Shown here: positions 5,999 to 14,516 of the stretch, one piece after another
Position numbering within the stretch: the first letter of the stretch is position 1
Layout of the letters: every line of letters begins with the position of its first letter
DNA from: a virus
Virus record (IMG/VR): IMGVR_UViG_3300046747_000089
Coordinates: 1 to 26,738 of that record
Strand: one strand, 5' to 3'
Length of the DNA stretch: 26,738 nucleotides
Program-made: the position numbers and the translations under genes
The notes under the pieces: generated by a model
What the model was told of the DNA's origin: nothing
Databases searched by the model: none
What the model saw: the letters and a program-made list of their open reading frames with translations, nothing else

Positions 5999-6223
5999 GT
6001 GCAGTCGTTCCTGTCCTGGGCCAAGGCCAACCGCATCGCGATTCACGATGTGAGCATCGGCCCCTACGGCGATGTCAGCGTGACGATTGCCGACACCGGC
6101 ATCGCGGCGGACCCCAAGACCACCACGTCGACTGCCGCCGAACAGGAGAAGGGCTGGCGCGAGCTCGCTGGCCCGGCGTTCGACGCCATCGTGGCCAACG
6201 GCGGCAACCCGGTGAGGGGCTAA
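5999..6223 (+). CDS. Small hypothetical protein between terminase and portal
   Basis: The frame runs from GTG 5999 (about 74 residues), with GGAGGG about ten bases upstream and the start five bases after the terminase stop. An in-frame GTG at 5909 would give 104 residues and overlap terminase by 86 bases, which is less likely. The protein has a helix ('FLSWAKANRIAI'), a strand ('DVSVTIADTG') and a C-terminal helix ('ELAGPAFDAIVANG'). No family is recognised. It lies three bases before the portal start, so it is probably in the head operon. Confidence 0.5.
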   Translation: MQSFLSWAKANRIAIHDVSIGPYGDVSVTIADTGIAADPKTTTSTAAEQEKGWRELAGPAFDAIVANGGNPVRG

Positions 6224-6226
6224 GCC

Positions 6227-8185
6227 ATGGCCAAGTCCATCTCCGAGAAGAAACGCGAGTCCGGCTACCGCAGCGACAAGACCGCCGAGCCCATCAAGTG
6301 GTGGAACGAGGACGACGACAACAAGGCCGTCGGCATGCTGTGGCAGTGGGTCAAAAAGCTACGCGGCCGGCTCGCGACTCCCATCTGGATGGACCTGGCC
6401 TACGAGAGCTTCTACACGGGCCGGCCGATGGGCTACGACAACTCGTACCAGATTGCCTATCTGCGGGCGGGTTCACCGGCCACCGCACACTTCAACGTCA
6501 TCCGGTCCATCGTCGAGACCGCGACGTCGCGCCTCTGCAAGCGCCGGCCGATGCCGGTCATCTCGGCCCTGGGTGCGCGCTACTCCGAGCAGGTGTTCGC
6601 CAAGAACATGTCGAGCGTGCTGCGAACCAAGATGGGCGGCACCAACGTCGAGGTCCAGTCGCCCGACGTCGTACGTGACGCCATCATCAACGGCAATGGC
6701 TGGTGGAAGGTCGAGCGCCATCGCGGTGACGTTCACGTCCATCGCGTGCCGATGTACGAGCTGGTCTACGACCCGCGCGGGTCGTACCTGGGCTGGCCGC
6801 GGCAGATGGCGCACGTGCGGCCCATCGACCGCGACCTGCTCGCGGCGCGGTTCCCGTCGATGAAGCGGGAAATCGGCAAGGCCCCAGCGTTCACCAACCA
6901 GTACCCGTGGCTCGTCTACGCCTACGACGTGCCCATCTTCACCGACCAAGTGGAGCTATGCGAGGCGTGGTGCTTGCCGACCAACGAGGACGACGACGGC
7001 GACCACATCATCTCGGTACAGGGCCATGTGCTCTTGCGCGAGCCGTGGAAGCGCCAACGGTTTCCACTGGCCAAGACGCACTGGTCCCCGCCCATGCGTG
7101 GCATCCGTGGCCAAGGGCTCGTCGAGGTGCTGGCGGGGTTGCAGTTCAAGCTCAACGACATCTACCGGGACATTCAGGAGGCCGCGTATCACGGCGGACA
7201 GCTCAAGGTGTTTGTCCAGCGCAACAGCGTCAACAAGCACCAGCTCCGGGCGCGCCATCCAGCGGTCATCGAGTACGACGGCGCAGAGCCGCACTACGTG
7301 CCAGGAGAGCCGGTCAGCCAGGGCAACATCATGCTCGTCGACCGCATCGAGGCGAAGATGTACTCGCTCTCGGGCCTCAACCAGCAGTCGGCCCAGGGCC
7401 AGAACCCGCTCGGGCCAGGGGCATCTGGTACGGCCATCGAGACGCTGGACGACCAGCAGAGCGACCGGTTCGCCAACGTCGAGAGCAACTGGCAGCAGTC
7501 ACGCGTCGCGCTGGGACTGGCGATTCTCGACGAGGCCAAGGCCATCCACGAGGAGGTCTGCGACGACGAGGTGTGCGGCGGTCGCAACGAGGAGGCCGAG
7601 TGGACCAAGGGGGACACCGCCGAGTGGATTACCGCCAACGAGTGGAAGCGCGTCAAAATCGACGAGGGCGAGTACCACTTGAAGCTCGAGCCGATGAACT
7701 TCCTCGCGGACGTTCGCGGCGGCAAGCTGCAACAGGTCAAGGACCTCGCGCAAGCAGGGCTCATCGCCGACCCGACCATGACGGCCGAGCTGTTTGACGA
7801 GCCGGATTTGCAGAGTGCCAACCGCCCACTGCTCGGTGCCATCCACAACGCGCGCCGCATCATCGACGGCCTCGGCGATACGAGCGTCCCGATGATTGAC
7901 CTCATGCCCGACAAGTACATGAACCTCGGGCTCGTCAAGTACATGGTCCAGGGCGAGCTTGAAGAGGCCCAGTCGCTCAAAGAGGACGAGGAAATCCTCG
8001 AACGGTTCCGCACCTGGATTGAAGCCGCCAAACCCCTCGTCGATGCCCAGGCCAACCAGGCGTCGCTCGCTGGTGCGCAGGCCGCCAGCATGGGCGCAGG
8101 CCCCAACGTCACACAGGGCGGAGGCGGACCACCTGCCGCAGGACCGCCCGGCGCACCACCCATGATGCCGCCCGGAGCGGCCTAA
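6227..8185 (+). CDS. Portal protein
   Basis: This 652-residue protein would form the dodecameric ring at the head vertex through which DNA passes. Features include 'FNVIRSIVETATSRLCKRRP' near residue 87, typical of portal clip/wing regions. It also has 'NGNGWWKVERHRGDVHVHRVP' and 'YELVYDPRG'. Further on there is a long helical stretch with 'LAGLQFKLNDIYRDIQEAAY', and the C-terminus is Gly/Pro/Met-rich ('GGGGPPAAGPPGAPPMM'). Its position directly after terminase and before scaffold and capsid genes confirms the call. The ATG at 6227 follows 'GAGGGGCTAAGCC'. The size suits podovirus-type portals (roughly 500-750 residues). Confidence 0.88.
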   Translation: MAKSISEKKRESGYRSDKTAEPIKWWNEDDDNKAVGMLWQWVKKLRGRLATPIWMDLAYESFYTGRPMGYDNSYQIAYLRAGSPATAHFNVIRSIVETATSRLCKRRPMPVISALGARYSEQVFAKNMSSVLRTKMGGTNVEVQSPDVVRDAIINGNGWWKVERHRGDVHVHRVPMYELVYDPRGSYLGWPRQMAHVRPIDRDLLAARFPSMKREIGKAPAFTNQYPWLVYAYDVPIFTDQVELCEAWCLPTNEDDDGDHIISVQGHVLLREPWKRQRFPLAKTHWSPPMRGIRGQGLVEVLAGLQFKLNDIYRDIQEAAYHGGQLKVFVQRNSVNKHQLRARHPAVIEYDGAEPHYVPGEPVSQGNIMLVDRIEAKMYSLSGLNQQSAQGQNPLGPGASGTAIETLDDQQSDRFANVESNWQQSRVALGLAILDEAKAIHEEVCDDEVCGGRNEEAEWTKGDTAEWITANEWKRVKIDEGEYHLKLEPMNFLADVRGGKLQQVKDLAQAGLIADPTMTAELFDEPDLQSANRPLLGAIHNARRIIDGLGDTSVPMIDLMPDKYMNLGLVKYMVQGELEEAQSLKEDEEILERFRTWIEAAKPLVDAQANQASLAGAQAASMGAGPNVTQGGGGPPAAGPPGAPPMMPPGAA

Positions 8186-8206
8186 CTAGGACCACTAGGA
8201 GAACCC

Positions 8207-9316
8207 ATGCCCGACCCCGTTGCCACTGCTGCCCCGACGACCGCACCGACCGAAGCCGCGCCACCAGCGCCACCCGCCGAGCCCAAGGTGGAATCCAAGG
8301 GCACCGGCAAGGCCAAGCGTCCCACGATGGAATCGCTGCGCGCGGTGTTCCAGCGTGCTCGAGACGAGGCGCCCGCCGAGCCTGGCAAGGAAGCGCCCAA
8401 GGAGCCGGCCAAGGAGGCCGCACCGGCGCATGCCGAGGCCAAGCCAGAGCCGAAGGTGGAGCCCAAGGCGGAACCGGCCGACGACGATGAAGTGTTTCGC
8501 AGTCGGCGCGACTACGACCTGCGGGCCTCTGACCTCGACGCCCGCGAGAAGGAACTCGAGGCGCGCGAGAAGGCAGCAGGCGAGCGCGAGCGGGGCAGCG
8601 ACCACAAGAAGCTACGCGACCGCTATCTCGAGGACCGCGTCGAGGCCATGAAGGAGCTGCTCAAGGGGTGGTCGGTGGCGGGCGATGACGACATGGCGCA
8701 GGAGATGGAGGACTTCGCCACCGAGGTCGTCGAGAAGGTGCTCAAGAAGGAAATCGAGTCCGAGCGCAAGGCGGGTATCAACAACCGCAAGACGCAAAAG
8801 GCCCTCAAGATGTGGCAGGCCGAGCAGGCGCGTCAACGCACGGAGATGGACGAGACACGTGCGACAGAGTCCCACAAGCAGGAACTCCAGCGCGCTGCGG
8901 CAACGGTGCAGTCGCTACTCGGACGTGGCGAGAACCTCAAACGCTTTCCGTGGTTAGCGGTAGAGCGTGACGCGGGGCAACTCATCATCGACCGCTGGAA
9001 GCACTACAACGACAAGGACGGCACCAACAAGCATTGGACTGACGTCGCAAAAGAGTTGGATTCTAAGTTTGAAAAGCACTGGCGAGGCCATTATGATGCT
9101 CGCAAGAACTTGTTCTCGGCATCTGAACCCACCACTGACGCACAGGCTACTCAGCCGGCCGCCGCACTAGTAGATCGCACTAGGGCAGCAGATCACCAGG
9201 CCGCCGACAAGAAGCCCAACGCCGAAGTATCCACCGGACGGTGGAAGGGTTCCGATGCAAAGCGCAAGGCGACGCAGTCGCGGATTGCAGAGCTGCTCAA
9301 GCAGCCGCCGCGATAA
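8207..9316 (+). CDS. Scaffolding-like head assembly protein
   Basis: This 369-residue protein lies between portal and capsid genes, the usual place for a scaffold. Residues 1-95 are Ala/Pro/Lys/Glu-rich and disordered. Residues ~106-130 form a charged coiled coil ('DLDAREKELEAREKAAGER'), followed by more helix ('ATEVVEKVLKKEIESERKAG'). The C-terminus is basic ('RIAELLKQPPR'), which is common for scaffold-capsid contacts. AGGAG sits just before ATG 8207. Near its 3' end (about 9040-9200) codon use is less GC-rich than elsewhere. No protease motif is seen. The call rests on position and composition. Confidence 0.68.
   Translation: MPDPVATAAPTTAPTEAAPPAPPAEPKVESKGTGKAKRPTMESLRAVFQRARDEAPAEPGKEAPKEPAKEAAPAHAEAKPEPKVEPKAEPADDDEVFRSRRDYDLRASDLDAREKELEAREKAAGERERGSDHKKLRDRYLEDRVEAMKELLKGWSVAGDDDMAQEMEDFATEVVEKVLKKEIESERKAGINNRKTQKALKMWQAEQARQRTEMDETRATESHKQELQRAAATVQSLLGRGENLKRFPWLAVERDAGQLIIDRWKHYNDKDGTNKHWTDVAKELDSKFEKHWRGHYDARKNLFSASEPTTDAQATQPAAALVDRTRAADHQAADKKPNAEVSTGRWKGSDAKRKATQSRIAELLKQPPR
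9164..9183. repeat. Short direct repeat GCACTAG
   Basis: GCACTAG occurs at 9164-9170 and 9177-9183, with TAGATC between them and a related GCAGATC at 9188-9194. It lies in the less GC-rich tail of the scaffold gene, upstream of the capsid gene. The significance is unclear. Confidence 0.3.
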
Positions 9317-9361
9317 CTCGCCTCGAGCACAAGCGACCCCCAACAAAGGTGATTTGCTGCC

Positions 9362-10624
9362 ATGGGCGCTACGCTCACTACAATCAATGGTGTTCTCAAA
9401 GAGCACTACGACACCCTCACGATGGAAAATTTGTCCTATGCCGAGAACCCGGCGGTAGGACTCATCCCCAAGAAGAACAAGCCGATGGACGGCGGCGGCA
9501 AGTACTGGGTCCAGCCCGTACGCACGCTGCATCCAGGTGGTGGCTCGGTGAACTTCGGCACGGCGATGGCCGCGACCAACAACCAGTCGCAGTACGACGC
9601 CTTCCAGGTCACCCGCGCGCAGCACTACCGGCTCGCCAAGGTCGACACCAACGCCATCATGGCGTCGCAGGACCCCGAGAACAGCTTCGAGCCCGCGTTC
9701 AAGGAGTTCGACCACGGCCTCGAGTCGGAAGGTAACTACATCAATTTCCGGTTCTACCGCTCACTGGGCGGATGGTTCGCGCGCCTCAGCAACACCAGCT
9801 TCGCGACGACCGTTGCGACGCTCAGTGATGCCGCGGGCGTCTGGTGCCTCCGCGTCAACGACGTGGTGAACCTGTCGGCCACCGATGGCACGACTGGCGC
9901 CATCAAGTCCGGCTCGCTGACTGTCGCGAGCGTGCAGTTGCTCTCGGGCACCGTCACGTTCAACGGCAACATCTCGGCCGGCGTCGCGACCGCGGCCCAG
10001 AACGACTACATGTTCCTCGCCGGCGACTTCGCTGGCGGCACCACCGGCACCGGCGTCTCGATTGCCGGCCTGCTGGACTGGCTGCCCGATGCGGCCCCCG
10101 GCGCCACGGCGTTCTTCAACGTCGACCGCTCGACCGCGCCGGACTTGCTCGGTGGCCTACGCGTCGATGGCACGGGCGGCGCTCAGCTGTCCGAAGTGCT
10201 CATCGACATGATGGCCAACGCGCGGACCATCGGCGGCAAGCCCGAGACGTTCCTCTACAACCCGCTGACCGCTGGCCAGTTGGCCAAGCAGCTCGACGGC
10301 AAGTGGATTATCAACAAGCCGCAGAGCTACGACGACGGCGACCTCGAGATTGGTTACCCGGGCTGGGAGGTCAACCTCCTTGGCACCACGGCGACCCTGC
10401 ACCCCGACAAGCATTGCCAGCGCACCAAGATTTGGGGCCTGGAGATGGATACGTGGGCGCTGTTCTCGACGGGACGTGCCCCGGAGTTCCTGTTCACCCT
10501 GTCTGGCCTGCCGATGCTCAAGCCGTCCGAGAACTCGGATAGCTCGGAGTCGCGCATTGGCTTCTACGCAAACGCGGCGTGCTCGGCCCCTGGCTGGAAC
10601 GTCAACGCTTCCATCACGACCTAA
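9362..10624 (+). CDS. Major capsid protein (HK97-fold type)
   Basis: This 420-residue protein is the probable main shell protein. The N-terminus reads 'GVLKEHYDTLTMENLSYAEN' and then 'GLIPKKNKPMDGGGKYWVQP', a pattern common to major capsid proteins of many short-tailed phages. Later segments include 'EKEFDHGLESEG'-like long-helix material ('AFKEFDHGLESEG'). Further on are 'SEVLIDMMANARTIGGKPETF', split by Gly, and a C-terminal 'LSGLPMLKPSENSDSS'. An Ala/Gly/Thr-rich insertion at about residues 155-235 could be a surface domain. Placement after portal and scaffold, and size, fit. A weak AAAGGTG site lies upstream of the ATG. No delta-domain protease gene is seen nearby. Confidence 0.85.
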   Translation: MGATLTTINGVLKEHYDTLTMENLSYAENPAVGLIPKKNKPMDGGGKYWVQPVRTLHPGGGSVNFGTAMAATNNQSQYDAFQVTRAQHYRLAKVDTNAIMASQDPENSFEPAFKEFDHGLESEGNYINFRFYRSLGGWFARLSNTSFATTVATLSDAAGVWCLRVNDVVNLSATDGTTGAIKSGSLTVASVQLLSGTVTFNGNISAGVATAAQNDYMFLAGDFAGGTTGTGVSIAGLLDWLPDAAPGATAFFNVDRSTAPDLLGGLRVDGTGGAQLSEVLIDMMANARTIGGKPETFLYNPLTAGQLAKQLDGKWIINKPQSYDDGDLEIGYPGWEVNLLGTTATLHPDKHCQRTKIWGLEMDTWALFSTGRAPEFLFTLSGLPMLKPSENSDSSESRIGFYANAACSAPGWNVNASITT

Positions 10625-10639
10625 GAAAGGAGCCGGACC

Positions 10640-11428
10640 ATGTCTAACAGCACCAAGAACTACGCAATCGACCCGGCTATCCTGACGCAGCAGGCGGTTG
10701 CCGGCCGGGCGTCAGTCATTCCCGACCCGACCGCGGCCTTTTGGGCCACGTTGTTTCGTACCGCCAACCGCCAGACCGGCTGGGAGAAGCTCGACACCAC
10801 GGCGACGTCGCTCGACGTCGAGGTGTACGAGTCGCGCCTCGTCGTCTCGGGCACGATGGCCTTCACGCTGCCGAACGGCAGTTACAACAAGCAGCGTAAG
10901 CGCGTCGTGTGCGAGTCGGCGGCGTCTATCCCAGCGGCGACGCTGACGGTGACCACGCCGGACACGACCACGGGCTTTGCTACGCCGGCCACGTACTTCT
11001 TTGACACCGCGGGTCAGGCCCTCGAGTTCGTGTGGATGGACGACATCACGACGCCGGCGTGGCGTTGCGTGTCGGTCCAGCGCGCGGGCGGCGTGGCCAA
11101 CAACGTGGTGGTGGCGACGACCGTGACCACGGGAAAGAGCCTGTGGCGGACGTACTTCCTGTCGGTCACCGGTACGGTGTCGTCCACGGTCGCCTCGGCC
11201 ATGGGCATCCCGAACGGCAACTGCGTCGGAGATACGTGCTTGGTCGGATGCTCGACCGCGGCGTCGATCCCGTCCGGGACCATCCAGCTCGCTGGCATCA
11301 CCAATGCCGGCTCGTCGGGTGCGACCAAGACGCTCGGCACGGTGGCCGCTACTGCCAACTACGCCACGTTGCAGTGGGACGGCCAGTTCTGGGTCGTCCT
11401 GGGCAACTCCACCCTGCTCATCAGCTAA
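10640..11428 (+). CDS. Virion protein with duplicated beta domain (decoration or head-fibre candidate)
   Basis: This 262-residue protein starts at ATG 10640 behind a strong AAAGGAG site, suggesting high expression like the capsid gene before it. Two segments repeat. The first, about residues 70-145, contains 'LPNGSYNKQRKRVVCESAAS' and ends 'EFVWMDDITTPAWRCVS'. The second, about 177-255, contains 'IPNGNCVGDTCLVGCSTAAS' and ends 'LQWDGQFWVVLG'. Each ends in a W-rich strand, so each is probably one beta-sandwich or jelly-roll unit. Such proteins often coat capsids or form head fibres; the call is by position and fold type only. The family is not recognised. Confidence 0.55.
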   Translation: MSNSTKNYAIDPAILTQQAVAGRASVIPDPTAAFWATLFRTANRQTGWEKLDTTATSLDVEVYESRLVVSGTMAFTLPNGSYNKQRKRVVCESAASIPAATLTVTTPDTTTGFATPATYFFDTAGQALEFVWMDDITTPAWRCVSVQRAGGVANNVVVATTVTTGKSLWRTYFLSVTGTVSSTVASAMGIPNGNCVGDTCLVGCSTAASIPSGTIQLAGITNAGSSGATKTLGTVAATANYATLQWDGQFWVVLGNSTLLIS

Positions 11429-11438
11429 GGAGTCCATC

Positions 11439-11906
11439 ATGCCCGCAACCTCTCCAGTCCGCGGCGCACCCGCGTACAGCATGCACCGAGACGCGACGTA
11501 CGCGGTCATGGGGTACACCGGTGCCGCGGGTGCTGACTTGACCCTTGCTTTGACGACCGAGCAGAGCTTTCAGGACAACTTCGACAGCAACGCCACCGGC
11601 ACGAACACGACATCCACGGGCTCCTTTCAGAGCACCGGGCTGTTCCTCGTGACGTACAAGGGCTCGCTGCCGCCTGTGGTCCTGGACATCGCGCCCGAGT
11701 TGCACAACCGCGCTGGCACTACGCTCTATGCCACCGTGCGCGGTTGGAACAACACGGCCACGGCCATCACGATGTCGAGCATCTCGGTGGGGCCGAATCA
11801 AATCCTGTTCGACGTTCGCGACTCAGCGTCTAACGGCGCGGTGGCGAACCCGACGACCGGCGATAGGATTCGGCTCATCGTCATCGGCAGGCACTCGAAG
11901 TATTAG
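11439..11906 (+). CDS. Small beta-rich virion protein
   Basis: ATG 11439 sits six bases after an AAGGAG site, giving 155 residues; the frame runs further upstream only as a shadow. The sequence is rich in Thr, Ser, Gly and short strands ('LFLVTYKGSLPPVVLDIAP', 'TLYATVRGWNNTATAI'), as in beta-sandwich virion proteins. It lies between the duplicated-domain protein and the head-tail adaptor. A role as a capsid accessory or stabilisation protein is likely, but no family is identified. Confidence 0.55.
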   Translation: MPATSPVRGAPAYSMHRDATYAVMGYTGAAGADLTLALTTEQSFQDNFDSNATGTNTTSTGSFQSTGLFLVTYKGSLPPVVLDIAPELHNRAGTTLYATVRGWNNTATAITMSSISVGPNQILFDVRDSASNGAVANPTTGDRIRLIVIGRHSKY

Positions 11907-11916
11907 AGCCTGACGG

Positions 11917-12621
11917 ATGGCTAACACCGTCACACTTGCCCAGCTTCGTACGACGGTCGCTCGTCTTGGCCAGTACGAAGGGTCGACCGACATCACCGCA
12001 ACGGTCCTCAACGAGTACATCAATGAGGCCATCGCGGAGTTGTACGACCTGCTGATTGGCAAGTGGCAGGACTACTACGTCAAGTCCGGCACGGTGACGA
12101 CGGTGGCGGGTACGCAAAGTTACTCGCTACCGTCCGACTTTTACAAGCTGCGCAAGCTCGAGCTCGCTCTCACGACCGGCTCGAACGCGCGCATGGCGAG
12201 ACTCCACCCGGTCGACCTCGACGACCAACATCGTTACGTGACCATCGCCGGCCCTATCAAGTACCGGTACCGCGTGACGATGTCCCCGTCGACCCTGTGG
12301 CTCGTTCCGACCCCGACCTCGGTGGATACGCTGACGGTCTACTACATCCCGTTTGCGCCGACGCTATCCAGCGACTCGGAGACATTCGAGACCATCAACC
12401 GCTACGACAAGCTCGTGGTCCAGTTGGCGCTGCGGGCCTGCAAGGTTCGCGAGGACCTGCCGCACGAGGACATCGACGCCGAGATTGCACGGCTGACCTC
12501 GCGCATCGCAGCGGCGGCCGATGGGCTCGACGCTCATGAGCCGTTCTACCTCGGCGACTACGGCGGCGACGATGGTCCCATCGGCGGTGGTGGCGGTCCG
12601 GGCTTTGGAGGCTGGTGGTAA
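11917..12621 (+). CDS. Head-tail adaptor (connector) protein
   Basis: This 234-residue protein opens with 'TLAQLRTTVARLGQYEGS' and continues 'LNEYINEAIAELYDLLIGK', a pattern shared by adaptor proteins that bind under the portal in podoviruses (P22 gp4-like and related). Middle strands ('QSYSLPSDFYKLRKLEL') and a helical part near residues 165-205 complete it. The C-terminus is Gly-rich ('GGGGGPGFGGWW'). Position between capsid and nozzle genes agrees. The adaptor would join the portal to the tail nozzle. The following ATG shares one base with its stop. Confidence 0.7.
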   Translation: MANTVTLAQLRTTVARLGQYEGSTDITATVLNEYINEAIAELYDLLIGKWQDYYVKSGTVTTVAGTQSYSLPSDFYKLRKLELALTTGSNARMARLHPVDLDDQHRYVTIAGPIKYRYRVTMSPSTLWLVPTPTSVDTLTVYYIPFAPTLSSDSETFETINRYDKLVVQLALRACKVREDLPHEDIDAEIARLTSRIAAAADGLDAHEPFYLGDYGGDDGPIGGGGGPGFGGWW

Positions 12622-12959
12622 TGCCCATCCGTCGCATCGTCCAGGTCAAGCCCAAGGGCACCTTGCCCGCGGCCACGTTGGTGGACGACCCCATCGTGGG
12701 CCGGCTCATCGATAGCGTGGCCAACTCGGTCTCTCAGACATCATCGCGCATCAAGGACCGCGCCATCCTGACCGTCGACCTGGCCATCGGCGCCAACACG
12801 GTCAACCATGGGCTCGGTTTTCGCGCACACGGCGCCAGCGTGTGCCCCACGGTCGCCGATGCGACGTTCGCGTGGTCGTTCGCGGTGCCCAACGACCGCC
12901 AAGTGACCATCACCGTCATCGGCGCCGCACAGCCTGGCGCGGCTGTGGAGGTCTTTTGA
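12621..12959 (+). CDS. Small beta-structured tail or fibre protein
   Basis: ATG 12621 overlaps the previous TAA by one base, giving 112 residues. The N-terminal third is basic and Pro-rich, followed by a helix ('RLIDSVANSVSQTSSRI'). The C-terminal ~65 residues ('ANTVNHGLGFRAHGA' and later 'RQVTITVIGAAQPGA') look like a small beta-sandwich seen in several phage tail/fibre accessory proteins, with an N-x-V-x-H-G-L-G motif. The role is probably structural; the family is not named. Confidence 0.55.
   Translation: MPIRRIVQVKPKGTLPAATLVDDPIVGRLIDSVANSVSQTSSRIKDRAILTVDLAIGANTVNHGLGFRAHGASVCPTVADATFAWSFAVPNDRQVTITVIGAAQPGAAVEVF
12947..12952 (+). promoter_or_regulatory. Ribosome binding site GGAGGT supporting a TTG start
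   Basis: It lies three bases before TTG 12956. The spacing is short, but it and the TTGA overlap favour this start for the next gene. Confidence 0.45.
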
Positions 12960-13402
12960 CCATTTGCCAGCAGTGGCGCGAGGTGCTCGACGGGATGACG
13001 TTCCGGCATCTCGACAGAGGCGCGACGCCCGTGCTCGAGCTCGGCTCGGGCGAGCACCCAGCGTTGAACATCCGCGTGGAGGGCGCCGTGGATACCGTGA
13101 CGCACCAGCGCATGGGCTCACTGTCCATCTCGAGCATCGAGCTGACCTACTTCCCGGGCAAACGGCTCGCCGAGGTGTGGCTCGCGGCGGCCTGGGCCGG
13201 CTACATGCAACACGAGGCGCTAGAGCTCGTCCAGCGGACCGATGGAACCCGGCCGCTCGACCCGCATGGCGTCGACAAGGACGTAGACCGCGGGTTGCGG
13301 CACGGGATGCCCGTGAAGCTGACGCCCGAGACGCTCATCCAGTCGCTCTGCGCCGTGATGCCGGTCGATACGGCGATGGCCATCGTAGGAGGTGCTCCGT
13401 GA
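12956..13402 (+). CDS. Hypothetical protein between adaptor and fibre genes
   Basis: The best start is TTG 12956, in a TTGA overlap with the previous stop and with GGAGGT nearby; ATG 12995 is an alternative. The product is 148 residues, with an early beta part ('TPVLELGSGEHPALNIRVEG') and a conserved-looking helix 'VWLAAAWAGYMQHEALELV'. Then come a basic loop and 'TPETLIQSLCAVMPVDTAM'. No family is recognised. The location suggests a tail assembly or completion role. The next gene overlaps by GTGA. Confidence 0.5.
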   Translation: MTICQQWREVLDGMTFRHLDRGATPVLELGSGEHPALNIRVEGAVDTVTHQRMGSLSISSIELTYFPGKRLAEVWLAAAWAGYMQHEALELVQRTDGTRPLDPHGVDKDVDRGLRHGMPVKLTPETLIQSLCAVMPVDTAMAIVGGAP

Positions 13403-14514
13403 CCACAGCGAACATGGGACTCACCGAGCCGACGGTCGGCGGCGACGCGGACGTCTGGGGCGGCGAACTCAACAGCGACCTCGACCTCATCGACCAGCAC
13501 GACCACACGGCCGGCAAGGGCGTCAAGGTTCCGTCGGCGGGCCTGAACATCAACGCCGATGTGTCGTGGTCCTCGGGCGGCACCAACTACGCCATCAAGG
13601 ACCTCAAGGCCCTCGACATGGCGCCGGTGGCATCGGCTACGGTGTCGACGCTGGCAGATGCGTTCTTCGTCAACATCTCCGACAACGAGCTGTACTGGCG
13701 AAACCACTCGGGCACGAACGTCAAGGTCACCAGCGGCTCGTCGCTGAACGTGTCTGGCTTCGTCGGCGGCATCGGCGGCGACTACTCGAGCGTGTCGGCG
13801 CTTCTGTCCTACGACGACTCAACCCGCCGTTACCTATTCCAGCAGGAACTCGCGGCAGGGCTTCGGGCATGGGCTGGCATCGCATCGGCGGACCTCGACA
13901 TCTACGAGAAGGCCGTCAGCATCACCAACAAGGTGACGCTCAAGAGCCCTGGCGCTCTGGCAGCGAGCTACACGCTGACGTTTCCGGCGGCGCTACCGGC
14001 GTCGACCTACATCGCGACCATCAGTAACGCGGGGCTCATCGGCACGCCCACGAACATCGCGACACCGGGCACGGTGACGGGGACAGACTTCCGATTCACG
14101 TCCAATCAGACCACGTACTTGGTCACGGTCGGCTCGATGGACGAGTTCGGGTCGCACATCTTCAACAAGACCCCGAACAGCTTCTCGTTTCAGGCCAGCG
14201 CCAACCCCATCGTGTTCCCGCTGAACTTCCCGGCGGGTTGCGTCGTCAAGGGTGTCTTGGCCTACGTGAACAAGACGAGCGACGGCACCAAGACGCTCCA
14301 TTGTCGCCTCTACAAAGAGGACTTCACGACCGGTGCAGAGACCGCTCTAGAGAGCGACTTCACGCTCAGCACCAACAACCCAGGCATCACCAGCTTTGGC
14401 GGCGCCATGAGCACGACCATGGCAACCGGGGTGGCCTATTACATCAAGGTCACGCCGGGTGGCACGGCCGTCGACCAACTCTACGGCATCGGCATCGACA
14501 TCACGAGGCCCTAA
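13399..14514 (+). CDS. Tail/head fibre-like protein
   Basis: GTG 13399 in a GTGA overlap gives 371 residues. The N-terminus 'GLTEPTVGGDADVWGGELN' followed by 'LDLIDQHDHTAGKGVKVPS' is the virion-attachment start of many podovirus fibre proteins. After that come 'YDDSTRRYLFQQELAAGLRA' and 'VTLKSPGALAASYTLTFPAA', typical beta-rich shaft elements. The last ~120 residues ('VKGVLAYVNKTSDGTKTL', 'YYIKVTPGGTAVDQLYGIG') form a beta domain likely exposed to the host or the environment. Recognition of a receptor is inferred. The frame is open well upstream of the start, but that part shadows the previous gene. Confidence 0.68.
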   Translation: MTTANMGLTEPTVGGDADVWGGELNSDLDLIDQHDHTAGKGVKVPSAGLNINADVSWSSGGTNYAIKDLKALDMAPVASATVSTLADAFFVNISDNELYWRNHSGTNVKVTSGSSLNVSGFVGGIGGDYSSVSALLSYDDSTRRYLFQQELAAGLRAWAGIASADLDIYEKAVSITNKVTLKSPGALAASYTLTFPAALPASTYIATISNAGLIGTPTNIATPGTVTGTDFRFTSNQTTYLVTVGSMDEFGSHIFNKTPNSFSFQASANPIVFPLNFPAGCVVKGVLAYVNKTSDGTKTLHCRLYKEDFTTGAETALESDFTLSTNNPGITSFGGAMSTTMATGVAYYIKVTPGGTAVDQLYGIGIDITRP

Positions 14515-14516
14515 CC

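Noticed and set aside
7294-8163. Long minus-strand frame opposite the portal gene
   Set aside because: The product is Ser/Arg/Leu-rich without any motif and mirrors the portal codons; the + strand gene is clear. Other long minus-strand frames (for example 17569-18687 and 22243-23232) are rejected for the same reason.
14238-14516. An upstream extension of the nozzle gene
   Set aside because: The added residues are low-complexity His/Arg shadow of the fibre gene; GTG 14517 gives the typical nozzle N-terminus.
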